Translations under genes and position numbers: made by a program
Assembly: GCA_963575645.1 (NCBI GenBank)
Contig: OY754467.1
Location: 8,742,001 to 8,806,000 of the forward strand
Reading direction: 5' to 3'
DNA from: Xanthostigma xanthostigma
Lineage: Eukaryota > Arthropoda > Insecta > Raphidioptera > Raphidiidae
DNA: 64,000 bases
Part shown: piece by piece, positions 42,901 through 51,927 of the stretch
Layout of the letters: the number at the start of each line of letters is the position of its first letter
How positions within the stretch are numbered: position 1 is the first letter of the stretch
Notes under the pieces: model-generated
The model's database searches: none
What the model saw: the letters and a program-made list of their open reading frames with translations, nothing else
What the model was told of the DNA's origin: nothing

Positions 42901-45900
42901 GACAATACCTTCTTTTCCTTCAGATATTACCGGTTTAATTTCAGCAGTATTAATGAGTTTTTTCACGGTATCTAAAGATTTTATTTCAGACTCTTGTAAC
43001 ACTCTTGCATTATCTTTGATGACATTTTCTATTTCCTGTAATACTTTCGCTTTGTTTTCAGCTGTGGGTTTTGTACCTTTGCTAAATATTACTTCTTTAA
43101 CGGTTTGCAGTGACTGAAGTTCATTTTCGATTTTGGTTATTTGAGCTTTTTTCAAATCAGGCGTTTTTAATTCATTTATTTTTTCTTCTTCAAGACAAGC
43201 AATTGCTTCAATAACTCCCACATTACTTCCTTTTAGTTGTACTAATTGTTCAGACTGTTTCTTAATTAAATCTTCAACAACTTCCAAAGAACTAATTTCA
43301 GCTTGAAGTTTTTTAGAGTCGCTTACGTTGCTCGCTGTTAAAAGATTGACGCGTTCTTGCTTTAAGTTTACAATGCCTTCAACAGCTTCTAATTTTTCAC
43401 CTAAAATCTTAGCAACTTTTGGGTTTTCTAACTGGACAGATTTGATCTGCTCAGCCATAATGTTTTTGACCACTTGTAAAGAATTTAATTCTTTTTGTAA
43501 AACTGCTTTGGCTTGAGCCGGTTTATTTTTAACAGTTTTCAATTCTTCCGATTTTTCAACTATAATATTTTCAATTATCTCTAAAGTTTCTTGATCACTT
43601 TTGACGTCTCCAATTTGGACATGTTGCGATTTTTTAATCACCAGTTCATGCACTGTTTCCAAAGCTTCTATTTCCAAATTTGCGGTTTTGGCTTGTTCGG
43701 GCGTTAATTTAGTCTGCAATAAATCTTTTTTATTTTCAATAACTTTTTCAATATTTTTCACCAATTTATTTTCAACTAATTCGGCATTGGCAAGTTGAAT
43801 TCCTGATTCACTTATTTCACCTTTTTGTGTTCGTGGTAAAGTTTTTTCACCTGTCTGTTGTATTATTATATTTTCAACAATTTGTAATGCTTTGATTTGA
43901 TTTTCAAGAGTTCTAGATTTTTCAGCCGAAATTCCAGAATATTTTAAATCGTCTACTTTTTCCATCATTATATTTTCAACTGTTTGTAAGATATTCATTT
44001 GAGATATGAATTCTGTTTGACCGAATTGTTCCAGTTGTTGAATTTTTTCAATTATTAACTTATCAACGACTTCTAGAGCTTGTAGTTCGACTTGAGCTTT
44101 TTTAGCTTCTTGTGGTTGCAAATCTGTAATTTGAGCTTTATCACTTTTCATTATTTCAATGTCTTGTAATATTTTTATTGATCGATCTATTTTCTTGATT
44201 TCTGGTTTGCTTGTTTCAGCTTTCAGCGGCTTTCCTGTTAAAATATGTTCCACCATTTGTAGAGCATTTATCTGCGTTTCTATTATTTTGATTTTCTCTT
44301 TTGGAAGTTTCGGTGAACTCATTTCATCTTTTTTCTGTGATATTAAGTGTTCGACAATTTTCACAGTGTCCGATTGCTGCCCGCCTAAATTCAAATTAAT
44401 TAACTCGCTTGCTTTTTCAACAATCACGTTTTCAGCGACTTGAAGGGCATTAATTTCGTTTTCAACCATTTTCGCTTCTTGTTCAGGAAATCCGGCATAT
44501 TTGAGCATTTCTACTTTTTCAGACATTAAACTTTCAATCATTTCTAAAGCAGACAATTTGCCTGTTTGTAAAGAAATATCTGATGCTTCTGATTCTGATT
44601 TTTGTTCAGTTTCTTTTGTCAGTTTTTTCTTTGCAGCTGTGGTACGCATGTCTTTCACAGTATTCTTGACTTTGTCAATAACCGATAGGACGGAGGTGTC
44701 TTCGGCAGTGTTTGATAATATTTTCATTTGCGTATTTTCTAATTTTACAATATCAGTTATTAAATCTAAACCATTTATAAGATCTTGATCAACCATTTCA
44801 ACTATTCTGCTGCTGGTTTTTTGTACAAGAATATTCCTACTACTTTCCATACATTTCTGAGCAATGTTTAAATTCTGCAATAAATCAAATATCGTTGGCA
44901 AAATTATGTCAGACACTGAGACCTTTTCTTTAGTGTCTTGTTTTAGACACACGCATTGTCTTAATTCTTTTATAGGACGAGCAATGCTGTTAAGAATTTC
45001 AAAACTTTTTTGAGTTGTTAACGACGTTGATTCAGTTGACTTCACGCTCAATTCTTCTTCAATAATTCCTAATCTTTTGTCGATTTCATTTAAATTATCT
45101 CTGAGCAAATCCAATAAATAATTTTCATTTTCTTGTAAAACTTTAATATCTTCACTTAAATCACTGAATTTGATCGCTTCTGGAACTGCTTGTTCGCCTT
45201 TGTCTAAGCCATGCACTTTCGCGTCATCTGATATTAATTTTTCTTTTCCATCTTCGGATGACTTACTAGATTTTCTTTTCTTACCAGTTTTATTTTGCTC
45301 ACTATCAGTCAATGATTTTTCTTCCGATGAAGAATGACTCAATCGTCTTTTGCCTTTACCGTTCTTTCGTCTTGGTTTCCTAGGAGGTACGGGCGTCGGT
45401 TCTTGTGATCCAGGTATATCATCGTCTCTCTCAGGCTCAGTTATTATGTCGACCTTGAAAACATTTGAAAGATCTTCTTCTATTTCCATACTGTTTCTTA
45501 CACTTCTGGCACTCATGTATGATTCGGTCTCGAGTTCTAAAGCGCGAGTTTGACTTTTTTCATCATCTGAAGACTCTTTCGAACTGTGTTTCGAATGAGA
45601 TAAACTGTAAAATACTTCCGCGCTCGGAGATGAATCAGACTTCACCTTAGGAATTTTAGGTTCTGAAACCATGCTGCCTTCTCGACTTTTACCTGATCCG
45701 GTTTTGTAGTGCGACACTTCGCTTGTGGTTGAGAAATCTTCAATGTCTGCTTCCGTGTTAAGATCTTCCTCAGTGGCTGTGAAATATTCCGGAAGGACAT
45801 CGATAACAACTCCCTCCATTAGCAAATTTCCGGTTGTTGATGTTTCTCTGATTATACGAAGAGGTGGCAATTCCAAAACGTTGTGCTCTGTGAAGAAACA

Positions 45901-48900
45901 TTCATTTTATAATAAAAATTTTAAATTAATGTAGATACATTTTTGAATCGAACTTACCGGAAATATGTTCCGACAATTGATCGGCATACATTTCAACGAT
46001 TTGCAATGCTTCGTCATTTGTAAGATCCGGAGTATCGTAGAACGACACAGAAATATCTTTTCCATCGAAAGAAAAAGACAATTCTCCTTGTTCGTCGGCA
46101 TTGACTGTCTGCTGTTCTGGTGGAGTTTCGAATATTTGTGATGCCGGAGTACCGAATGTGACGCTGCTGCCTTCTTCGTGGATTGTGGACAGCGACAAGT
46201 TGTGTAACAGTTCACCTTTCTTCTTCGGAAGATCCGGTTGGGCGTAGTCTTCGAGACTTAATAAAGACGCGCAGCTACTTACTACGCCCATGCAATTACG
46301 TGCTTCACAAGTATATGTTCCAAGGCAGCAAGTACCGTCCTAAAAATGAAAATAGTTAAATATTACTTCATTACGCGTTCCAAAAGGATTAGTTGGTCCA
46401 TAATACACATTTTTAATTTGTACTGACAATTTAATAAATCAAATACTATGCAAGGCAATAAATTTCTGGATTTTTTTATTGTTCGATTTGCTAATAATTA
46501 ATTATTCAGGAAATTCTACAAACCTGTCCAGATATGATTCTGTGTATATCACCAGGTTTCAATTCAGCGCCATCTTTGTACCATTTGAGTACCGGTTGTG
46601 GTACTCCGATCACCTTACACTCAAGACTAACCGTCCCTTCTTTGGATAACACCGCTTTAAGACACTGTAGGAACCTTGGCTTTTTGAAATGTTTTGGTAT
46701 GCTCAATCGCAGAAAACATGACGTCTCACTTTGTCCAAATTCATTGGTGACGAGGCATTTCCATTCTGCTTGGTCCTGGAACTCGCATTTGATTATATCC
46801 AAATGAAATACTCCCGTTGCTGCGCCTTTGGTAATCACATATTGGTCGGGCTCTGATTTTATTGGAGTATCGTCACGGTACCATTCCACTTTGGTTGGTT
46901 CTGGCGATGAAACTAAAGATAAAAATATAGATTAAGCGTCCATTCGATTTGTAATTAACTTCTTTCTGGGATTGTGTCATTTTCGTGGTTTGTGTATTAC
47001 AAACAAAAAATGACTGGTGTTCAGATAGCTTGAAACTGCCAGTTAAAATGAGATTAGTTCTTTCTGTATACATTTATCAACCTAATTAAGGCTGTTTAAT
47101 AACATTACTGATTTGTAAAATGCAAACTTACCATGAACAGTGAATCTAAATCCTTCATTGATTTTTACTTCACAGCTTTTAAGTCCACGTATAAATTTGG
47201 GCGGTTGGCTTTTGGAAAGCAGCTGTAATCTCTCTTCGTGACTTAATTGATGTCGTATATCTTCTAATGTCAGTTCCGCTGAACTACTTGCTTCACCCAT
47301 GCAATTCCTTGCTATGCAATTGTACGAGCCTAAGGAATTGGTGCCAGTCAGTTGATAAACATCTCCTGGTTTTAATTCGACCCCGTCTTTAAACCAACGA
47401 AGATACGGCGTCGGGAAACCAACGACTTTGCATTCGAACGAGACTAAACCGTCTTCGGTCAAGACTGCTTTGAGTTTTTCCATGAAACATGGCTTACGAT
47501 AATTTTTAGGAACTGCAAAATAGAAACGATAAAAATGAATGTTTGTTTCTTTCGACACTGTGATTATACATCCAAGGCTTTTTCTAAATCTTTTGATTTA
47601 AAGGAAAAATCAAAAACCTTCTAGTAGTACGTTGTCAGATATTTTCTGTTACTTACTAGAAAGAGTGATTTCACTTTTGGACACAGCAACGCTGTTATCC
47701 CCACTAGTAGCGACACATTTCCAAGTTCCTTGATCACAAATTTCGAGTGATGAGATTTCAAGCATATACCCTCCAAGACCATCTGCTAACATATGATAGC
47801 GTCCTCCAGGACTTGTATCTACAGGACCTTGAGCGTTCATCCATTGGATTGATTTAGGCCACGGCGGTACAGCAACTGGATAATAAAAATTACAACATTG
47901 AGGAAAAAAGTCTATCAATAAATTGAATAAATGTCGTCGCAATTTCATTCTTCAAATAAAATCGGGTAAACTGAAGAAACAAAAAATGTTTTCGACGTTG
48001 GTGAACTTACTTTGACAGGATACTATTAAAGATTCCCCAATCTTAATTTTTTCGTCCTTCATCTCCTGGGTGAAAATGGGTGGTTGTCCACTAGGAATAC
48101 CGCTGTGTATGGCCTTGAGTTCCTCGCGTCCAACTCGTCCAAGGACAGTAACCCTAGACGAGGAGTATGATTTTCCCATACAATTGGACGCTTCACACGT
48201 ATACGTGCCGAGTGAGGTTGGATCTTTTGGATTCGCTGTTAAGGCGAACATGTCGCCCGCTTTAATTTCCCGTCCATCTTTGAACCACCTCAGCGTTGGT
48301 GTCGGAACACCGACCACCTTGCATTCCAGTGATACGGTACCATCTTCTGTTAATAATGCTTGAAGTTCTTCAAAAAATACTGGTTCTTTGTACGCTTTTG
48401 GTACTGAAAAAGAACAATAAATCGTTGTGTTATCTTAACCTATTATTATCAATCCCCAATTTTGGGAGTTCACGAAAATTCCTTTTCAACCCAATCAAAG
48501 CACGTTCTAATAAGATTGACAATCAACCAGTGAAATTTTAAGTGGGACGGTGCCTTGCATAAATCGACAGATCGCCAAAAATAAGTAAATAAATAAAGAA
48601 ACTATAAATATAAAATTATGGGACCGGTTAAGGAAATGGGTGATTATTTTTAATGAAAATTAAGATTCGTACCCAGTGCCTGTATCGTGCAGGAACTAAA
48701 TATTCTTCCGCTGGTATTTTCAGCCATACATATCCATTCGCCGCCATCTTGTACCGATAAACAGACAATCTCAACAGAATGGACGTCGCCTAAATTTTCA
48801 ACAATGTATTCTTCACCGGCTAAAACTTGCATATGATTTCTGTACCATGTGACCTTTGAGTAACATAAACAAATGCATGTTTAACGTAATAAAATAATAT

Positions 48901-51900
48901 TTTGAGAGCATGTTGTTTTTTGGTTTTTGTTTTTGTGCTCGAACAGTTGAAGAAAAACAGCTTTAGTGAAGATTTAAAAATTTGGTTTTTGGCAACTAGC
49001 TACTTCTTAAAAATATTTATGGTTGAAATACGTGTATTATTTTTTTTAAATTTAATTAAGCAAAGATAGTTTAATCACGTTGAGTAAGACTAAGATAAGT
49101 AAATTTTAAAAGAAGAAAAACGGTAAAAACTTCAAGTAACCCTAAAATATTCTCTGAACACTTTTCTGAATAAATCTCTTTCTCTAGGGTTATTAGTTTA
49201 AACTAAAAGCAAGTCCGGCTAAAATTAAAAAGTCAACACTCTAGTAATGTTGTATTAAAATAGCTCTCGCAGGTAGTCGATTCTGTGGTGCATTGTGCTA
49301 TATATGAGAGAAATCAAAAATTAACTGTCGTGGGCACTGTAGAGTAATGTAACTCAGCCAACGCGAAATTGGTTGTTTCGGGTTCAAGTCCTGACAGTGA
49401 CATTTAAATTTTTCTTATTTATATTGCCTTCTAAAATATTATGACGATAAAATCGTTTAATATTATGCTTTCACTAATTCAGTGAAAAAATATGCTGTAA
49501 TTGGAAATTTAAAAATTAGCAATAATTGTAAATCTCAAGAAACTTACTTTATAACTAGTCGTGCTGGATATTTCGACTTCCATCTTGGCTCGTGTGCCCA
49601 CCTTGATGGTGACATCTTTCAGTTTTTGAATAAACACGGGCGGGTCGTAATTATCCCCGGATCCATCGGCACCATCGTTACCATCTCCAGCAGATCGCGA
49701 CTTGTCCTGGTGCAATTCAATCGGCTGTTTCATGGCGGCTGAACGATAAATATCCATGTCCTCAATATTCATCGCCGATACGGAGAAAGTGATTAATTTG
49801 CCGGTCTCCGGATCTCTGTAATGACCTACCGGCGAATGTGTCCCGTTCGGACTGGAAATAAAATAGTAACGTTTTTTATAAGGTTTTCAAAACTGACATT
49901 AGTTTTTTGTAGTTTTTAAAAAGTAGGAGTAATTATGTACAATCCTATTGGAAGCATTAGAGGCAAGACACGACTAATACCAATCTTTTGGTCACAATAT
50001 CGTCTAGGAATTTAACTCTTTTCGGTTGATCCTAAACGTGACTAATTCAAAATATAACAACGTATACTTCATCCATTAATGACTTAAAATAACCAGGCGC
50101 GGATCTAGATCCGTGGTTCAATTGGGAGCCAATTTTAGAATTCTTAATAAAAATAAATGCCTAAAGTTAGGATTGAGCATGTCATCACCTGTCAATCATT
50201 TCACGAACATCTAAAAATGAACTGACACCAATAAAACGATATGATATTAAATATAACATCATTATTAAATAACATTGTATACAAATTTTCAAAAAAGAGT
50301 AATAAATTTTAGATGCGTCTGGAACGAGTGACAAGTTCATTAAATAAAAATAATTTATATCGACCAGATAATGGTTTCTCTAACCTTAGGAATATATTAT
50401 GCGAAGCAGTGCTTTTGAAAGCAGGGATTTAGAACACTTGGATGCCTGGATTTTATTAGTTTCTAAGCGAGTAAGCGTACTTATTTACAAATTAGGCATC
50501 TTTTAGTTTAGCTTCAAGAATGGATGGGTAGGAAAACGAACCGAGTAATGTGCATAGTTTACAGTCAGTTCTTCCTAAAATTAACCCATCCTGCGCAATC
50601 CTTTCAATTCTTGCTTTCAAGACACAAGTATAGAAGAAGTGTTTTGACGTAAAAAATGTGGTAACCATCAAAGCACTTATCCAAGACTTCACCTATATTG
50701 AATCCGTATTTCTCCCGATTCGATCTCGGCCGACATCGGAAGAAAGATAAACACCAAGGTTATAATATAGGTGCCTACATTGGAAAAGAAATCGGGGTTC
50801 CCTTTCCAATGTAGGCACTCTCATTATAATTTTGGTGTTTGCTTATCTTCCTATATCGGGAAAATACAATTTCTAAAACAATATCTTGTACAATCAGATA
50901 AAATCATGGCATGTCGTGACTTTAGAAGATTCATGAAATCGTAAATCCTCTGAATGGAGATGACTTCTAAGTGATCAACTCCTCGGGAGATTTAGCGTGC
51001 ATATTCTAAGTTCTTGGAGAAGAACTGACTGTATTTTCATTGTGAATTCTCGGTAAGGATTCGCGCTTGGTACCTAATTACTTAGAAACTATATAGGCTA
51101 GACGGCGAGGAGTTTTGGGTGTATTTTTCAGGCACAGGCGAGATTATTGTTGGAATCGCTTCGTTATAGGGTGTAGTTCAACCCCCTAAGTTTGCTTACA
51201 AATTGTTGGTGTGCTTGATTTTATAATTAACAATTAGTGACGAAAATAGTGTTTTTTTCTCTATTTCTTTTAATATCTCCGTTCCTCTTGACTTTTAGTA
51301 TAGCATATGCATTGAGAAAGTTGTTCCTTATGAAATTTACTAAAAAATGAGCACTGACAGAGGTTGCTAAGTGCAATTGTTAACTTGCAAATAGCCCCGA
51401 AAGTTAAAAAAACACTTTTTTTTCACTATTTTTTTACTAAAAAATGACCGCACAAAGCTGAAAATTCTCAAAAATGGTGTCTATGTTGACCCAAACATGC
51501 ATGAATAATTTTAGCGTCATCGGTTAATTACTTCTCGAGTAATTAACGATCACTTTTTTTTGTTTCCTTAATTGCAAATTGCGCCATTTTTTCACAAACG
51601 GGTTTCGCTGGTCGGACCAAACCAGAAAAATCACAAATCCATTCAACTTTAGTATCCCGTTGGAATTTTTGGAAAAAATTAATCCTAACGTAAAACGAAG
51701 CGATTCCAACAATAATCTCGCCCGAATAATGCACTTTTTAATATTTTTACCTCCTCGCCGTCTTGCCTAATATTACAATGGTCAGGTCAGCTTTTTGCCG
51801 TGCAATTTTCTTACCGTTTGTAGGAAAGTAGATTGCTTGGTGTGTCAAACGGATATTTGTCGCCGATGGTTTTTGTGCCATTAGGGTGCCGGCAACATTG

Positions 51901-51927
51901 ACAACATTTACACACTGATTGCCCCAT
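18501..51927 (-). CDS. Strn-Mlck: Giant stretchin/titin-like Ig protein (12 coding exons, 7157 aa)
   Basis: Probable insect stretchin (Strn-Mlck) giant sarcomeric protein. Exons in transcript order on the complement: 51815-51927, 49548-49851, 48673-48853, 48011-48403, 47657-47875, 47132-47512, 46524-46912, 45958-46339, 27906-45887, 26658-27026, 24993-25271, 18501-18982. All joins are GT-AG and in frame (21,474 nt). Order: Cys-rich N-terminus (residues 1-38), six I-set Ig domains (about 100-700), conserved linker with LSFSFDGKDISVSFYDTPDL, a 6-kilo-residue helical and Lys/Glu repeat region (788-6781), Ser/Tyr-rich linker, and two Ig domains. Ig signatures include LKWYKDGAELKPGDIHRI, LGTYTCEARNCMG and VTWEKGS. 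The name rests on remembered similarity of the Ig and linker motifs to fly Strn-Mlck; obscurin/Unc-89-like naming is the main alternative. No kinase or Fn3 domain occurs before the stop. The start is fixed by an in-frame TAA directly before the ATG. Confidence 0.75.
19640..19935 (-). mobile_element. tRNA-Leu-like (class II) retroelement, copy 1
   Basis: On the complement: gtgtaacatgccagcactg, then a tRNA-like core (19729-19820) with AGCCGTGCGGTCTAAGGCA and TGGGTTCTAATCCCGTCCA, then a poly(A)/aactaaaaag tail. The pair of boxes and long variable arm suggest tRNA-Leu or tRNA-Ser ancestry. Confidence 0.7.
20110..20890. repeat. 126-bp minisatellite, six units, with GCGCATGCGC cores
   Basis: Core motifs gcatacgctg, gcatgcgccg (three times), gtatgcgccg and gcatacgccg lie at 20227, 20353, 20478, 20609, 20735 and 20860, spaced 125-131 bp. 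Each unit also has aataataaaccgtt and caaaaatttac segments. In the last intron of the stretchin-like gene. Confidence 0.85.
21110..21985 (+). mobile_element. ACCGACTTC-type dispersed repeat, interrupted
   Basis: Starts taccgacttcaacaaaaagg and resumes near 21760 with gtatgttcaccgatttctcc and gatgatggaatccggagaaa. About 550 bp related to the 16919 MITE is inserted in between. I associate this repeat with Lepidoptera, not exclusively. Confidence 0.55.
21987..22183. repeat. 197-bp palindrome with ~84-bp arms
   Basis: Arms run from aaaatatttttaacaaaaaa through ttggagtcggtg and mirror from 22099. Nearly perfect, with a loop of about 30 nt. The arm contains the end of the ACCGACTTC repeat. Confidence 0.88.
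22184..23511. other. Intronic repeat-derived DNA with a 26-bp direct repeat and (TA)n
   Basis: The sequence aaataaataaaattatcgac occurs near 22191 and again near 23475. A (TA)n tract lies at 22857-22898. No coding exon seen. Confidence 0.4.
23512..24105. repeat. 594-bp foldback element with ~290-bp arms
   Basis: Arms start atcatagatatatatata and close with its complement at 24105, meeting near 23811. Similarity is high close to the centre (ggttttggagcgaaatatca) and lower outside. Non-coding. Confidence 0.85.
24312..24848 (+). mobile_element. hAT-type MITE, family A copy 2
   Basis: Ends cagaggttcccaaac and gggaatcactg with a perfect 8-bp target duplication atctagac (24304-24311 and 24849-24856). 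Sits in the last intron of the stretchin-like gene. No transposase ORF. Confidence 0.9.
24993..25271 (-). CDS. Strn-Mlck: Stretchin-like exon 11: rest of Ig7 and linker
   Basis: Acceptor ttctag; donor gtaagc; phase 1/1. Continues Ig7 with VTVTKGTQDI (Val where Ig domains have Trp) and NDMGTYCILIKNIYGSDKS, followed by a Ser/Arg-rich linker with two SASD motifs. Confidence 0.86.
25411..26010 (-). mobile_element. Composite R1 repeat with tRNA-Lys-like module, copy b
   Basis: Same family as 2533-3166, with the tRNA-Lys-like segment at 25695-25770 (complement TAGCTCAATCAGTAGAGCAT). It abuts an inverted partner at 26011-26356, head to head. Lies in the intron between stretchin-like exons 10 and 11. 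Confidence 0.75.
26011..26356 (+). mobile_element. R1 repeat copy c, lacking the tRNA-like module
   Basis: Shares both outer parts of R1 (gaacgcgctaatctcagg... and ...acccgggcgaaccgggcgag) but passes from the gcggagcat part straight to the acaaaaactt part. It lacks about 300 bp including the tRNA-Lys-like segment. Confidence 0.7.
26406..26476. repeat. Short perfect hairpin in stretchin-like intron
   Basis: Arms aaaatgtctgacacctcgaa and complement around 26435. Confidence 0.7.
26658..27026 (-). CDS. Strn-Mlck: Stretchin-like exon 10: Ser-rich linker and start of Ig7
   Basis: Acceptor tttcag; donor gttcgt; phase 1/1. Acidic YDEEDYLETN, then a Ser/Tyr/Arg-rich linker, then FVTKPSGFVTVQLGHDITVM and GDPKPK of an Ig. 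The first Ig Cys is replaced (VMFRI). Confidence 0.87.
27206..27717. mobile_element. hAT MITE, family B copy 2
   Basis: Inverted orientation relative to 12467-13015, ends tagtgatgtgccggat / atatccggcacatcacta. Duplications gttcatac (27198-27205) and gctcatac (27718-27725) differ at one base. Carries the same internal palindrome. Confidence 0.88.
27906..45887 (-). CDS. Strn-Mlck: Giant 17,982-nt exon: helical and Lys/Glu repeat region
   Basis: A single uninterrupted exon, acceptor cacag and donor gtaagg, phase 1/1, encoding about 5994 residues. From N to C it holds LELPPLRIIRETST, an acidic Ser-rich stretch with a basic PPRKPRRKNGKGKRR patch, then dozens of units built on ALQxVENxIxEKxxELK (about 44.55-36.8 kb). 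Seven 103-residue tandem copies lie at about 43.17-41.0 kb. Two long paralogous helical blocks and two shorter ones are each followed by a Lys/Glu octad block (four in all). A basic Ser/Tyr-rich tail leads to a conserved-looking YDLYVELTGLKVSNRAYQTL segment. No PEVK character: Pro is scarce. Probably an elongated helical spacer. Confidence 0.9.
29050..30040 (-). repeat. Lys/Glu octad block 4 (C-terminal)
   Basis: Octads of the form AKKKESEE and AKKKELED, less regular than 30.5-32 kb. One of four charged blocks; the others are about 30.4-32.1, 32.5-33.2 and 34.6-35.4 kb. Confidence 0.85.
30540..31990 (-). repeat. Coding octad array: 24/48-bp units, 144-bp higher order
   Basis: Encodes alternating AKQKEIEE and AKQKELEK octads (16 residues, 48 bp). 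A three-unit pattern of Val, Ile, Ile at the variable position repeats every 144 bp, shown by cttcaac at 31344, 31488, 31632 and 31776. In frame throughout, inside the giant exon. Confidence 0.92.
32455..36800 (-). repeat. Two ~2.2-kb paralogous coding blocks
   Basis: Block 1 (about 36.80-34.61 kb) and block 2 (about 34.60-32.46 kb) each encode LENIIxEKTExLKH, LIALQIVENLV, EQPGLSKAEIK, KAKEVLTESKALQTIEN, QVGLQALE and a Lys/Glu block, in the same order. Confidence 0.88.
41007..43170 (-). repeat. Seven tandem 309-bp coding repeats (103 residues)
   Basis: Each copy encodes KAQITEIENELQSLQTVKEV, then an ENKAKxLQEIENVI helix and SLDTVKKLIN, then EEKLKDLKTPGL. Spacing is 309 bp. Copies are very similar at DNA level; the last differ most. 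Confidence 0.92.
45958..46339 (-). CDS. Strn-Mlck: Stretchin-like exon 8: end of Ig6 and conserved linker
   Basis: Acceptor ttttag; donor gtaagt; phase 0 in, 1 out. Completes Ig6 with LGTYTCEARNCMGVV, then LSLSTIHEEG and GELSFSFDGKDISVSFYDTP followed by EALQIVEMYADQLSEHI. I remember a closely similar linker in fly Strn-Mlck; this is the best identity signal in the gene. Confidence 0.9.
46524..46912 (-). CDS. Strn-Mlck: Stretchin-like exon 7: rest of Ig5 and start of Ig6
   Basis: Acceptor ctttag; donor gtttgt (non-optimal); phase 1 in, 0 out. Contains KVEWYRDDTP and AEWKCLVTNEFGQSE (Ig5), then VSLECKVIGVPQPVLKWYKD and ELKPGDIHRIISGQ (Ig6). Confidence 0.9.
47132..47512 (-). CDS. Strn-Mlck: Stretchin-like exon 6: Ig4 and start of Ig5
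   Basis: Acceptor ttgcag; donor gtaagt; phase 1/1. Ig4 has VSFECKVVGFPTPYLRWFKD, ELKPGDVYQL and SYNCIARNCMG. Ig5 begins QPPKFIRGLKSCEVKINEG. Paralogous to exon 4. Confidence 0.9.
47657..47875 (-). CDS. Strn-Mlck: Stretchin-like exon 5: rest of Ig3
   Basis: Acceptor tatccag; donor gtaagt; phase 1/1. Contains SIQWMNAQG and the F-strand DQGTWKCVATSGDN, completing Ig3. Confidence 0.87.
48011..48403 (-). CDS. Strn-Mlck: Stretchin-like exon 4: Ig2 and start of Ig3
   Basis: Acceptor tttcag; donor gtaagt; phase 1/1. Ig2 carries VSLECKVVGVPTPTLRWFKD and SLGTYTCEASNCMG. Ig3 opens with QPPIFTQEMKDEKIKIGES. Residues about 200-330. Confidence 0.9.
48673..48853 (-). CDS. Strn-Mlck: Stretchin-like exon 3: second half of Ig1
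   Basis: Acceptor ctcaaag; donor gtacga; phase 0 in, 1 out. Contains the Ig core VTWYRN and the F-strand DGGEWICMAENTSG. Confidence 0.88.
49327..49402 (+). ncRNA. Degenerate tRNA-like sequence in stretchin-like intron 2
   Basis: A T-arm tcgggttcaagtcctga with a seven-base loop, an anticodon-like stem gccaa/ttggt and a partial acceptor helix gtcgtgg/cagtgac. The D-arm is poor and base 33 is not U. Likely a tRNA pseudogene or SINE head, not a working tRNA. Confidence 0.35.
49548..49851 (-). CDS. Strn-Mlck: Stretchin-like exon 2: linker and first half of Ig1
   Basis: Acceptor ttccag; donor gtaagt; phase 2 in, 0 out. Contains VGHYRDPETGKLITFSVSAM, an acidic Gly/Asp tract, then DPPVFIQKLKDVTIKVGTRA, the A-B strands of an Ig. 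The position normally holding the first Ig Cys is Val. Confidence 0.85.
50706..50870. repeat. Foldback in stretchin-like intron 1
   Basis: Arms cggaagaaagataaacacca and ggtgcctacattggaaaag pair with their diverged complements up to 50862. Confidence 0.75.
51095..51768. mobile_element. MITE with GACGGCGAGGAG ends, 46 bp from exon 1 donor
   Basis: Ends aggctagacggcgaggag / cctcctcgccgtcttgcct, with a second inverted pair (gagattattgttggaatcgc) inside. It fills most of the exon-1-proximal part of intron 1. Confidence 0.75.
51815..51927 (-). CDS. Strn-Mlck: Stretchin-like exon 1: start with Cys-rich N-terminus
   Basis: ATG at 51927-51925 follows an in-frame TAA (51930-51928), with A at -3 and G at +4. 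It encodes MGQSVCKCCQCCRH and then NGTKTIGDKYPFDTPSNLLS, ending at donor gtaaga in phase 2. Gly2 followed by clustered Cys suggests N-myristoylation and palmitoylation, or metal binding. The frame joins exactly to the next exon (SYKRPNGTHSPVG). Confidence 0.72.
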
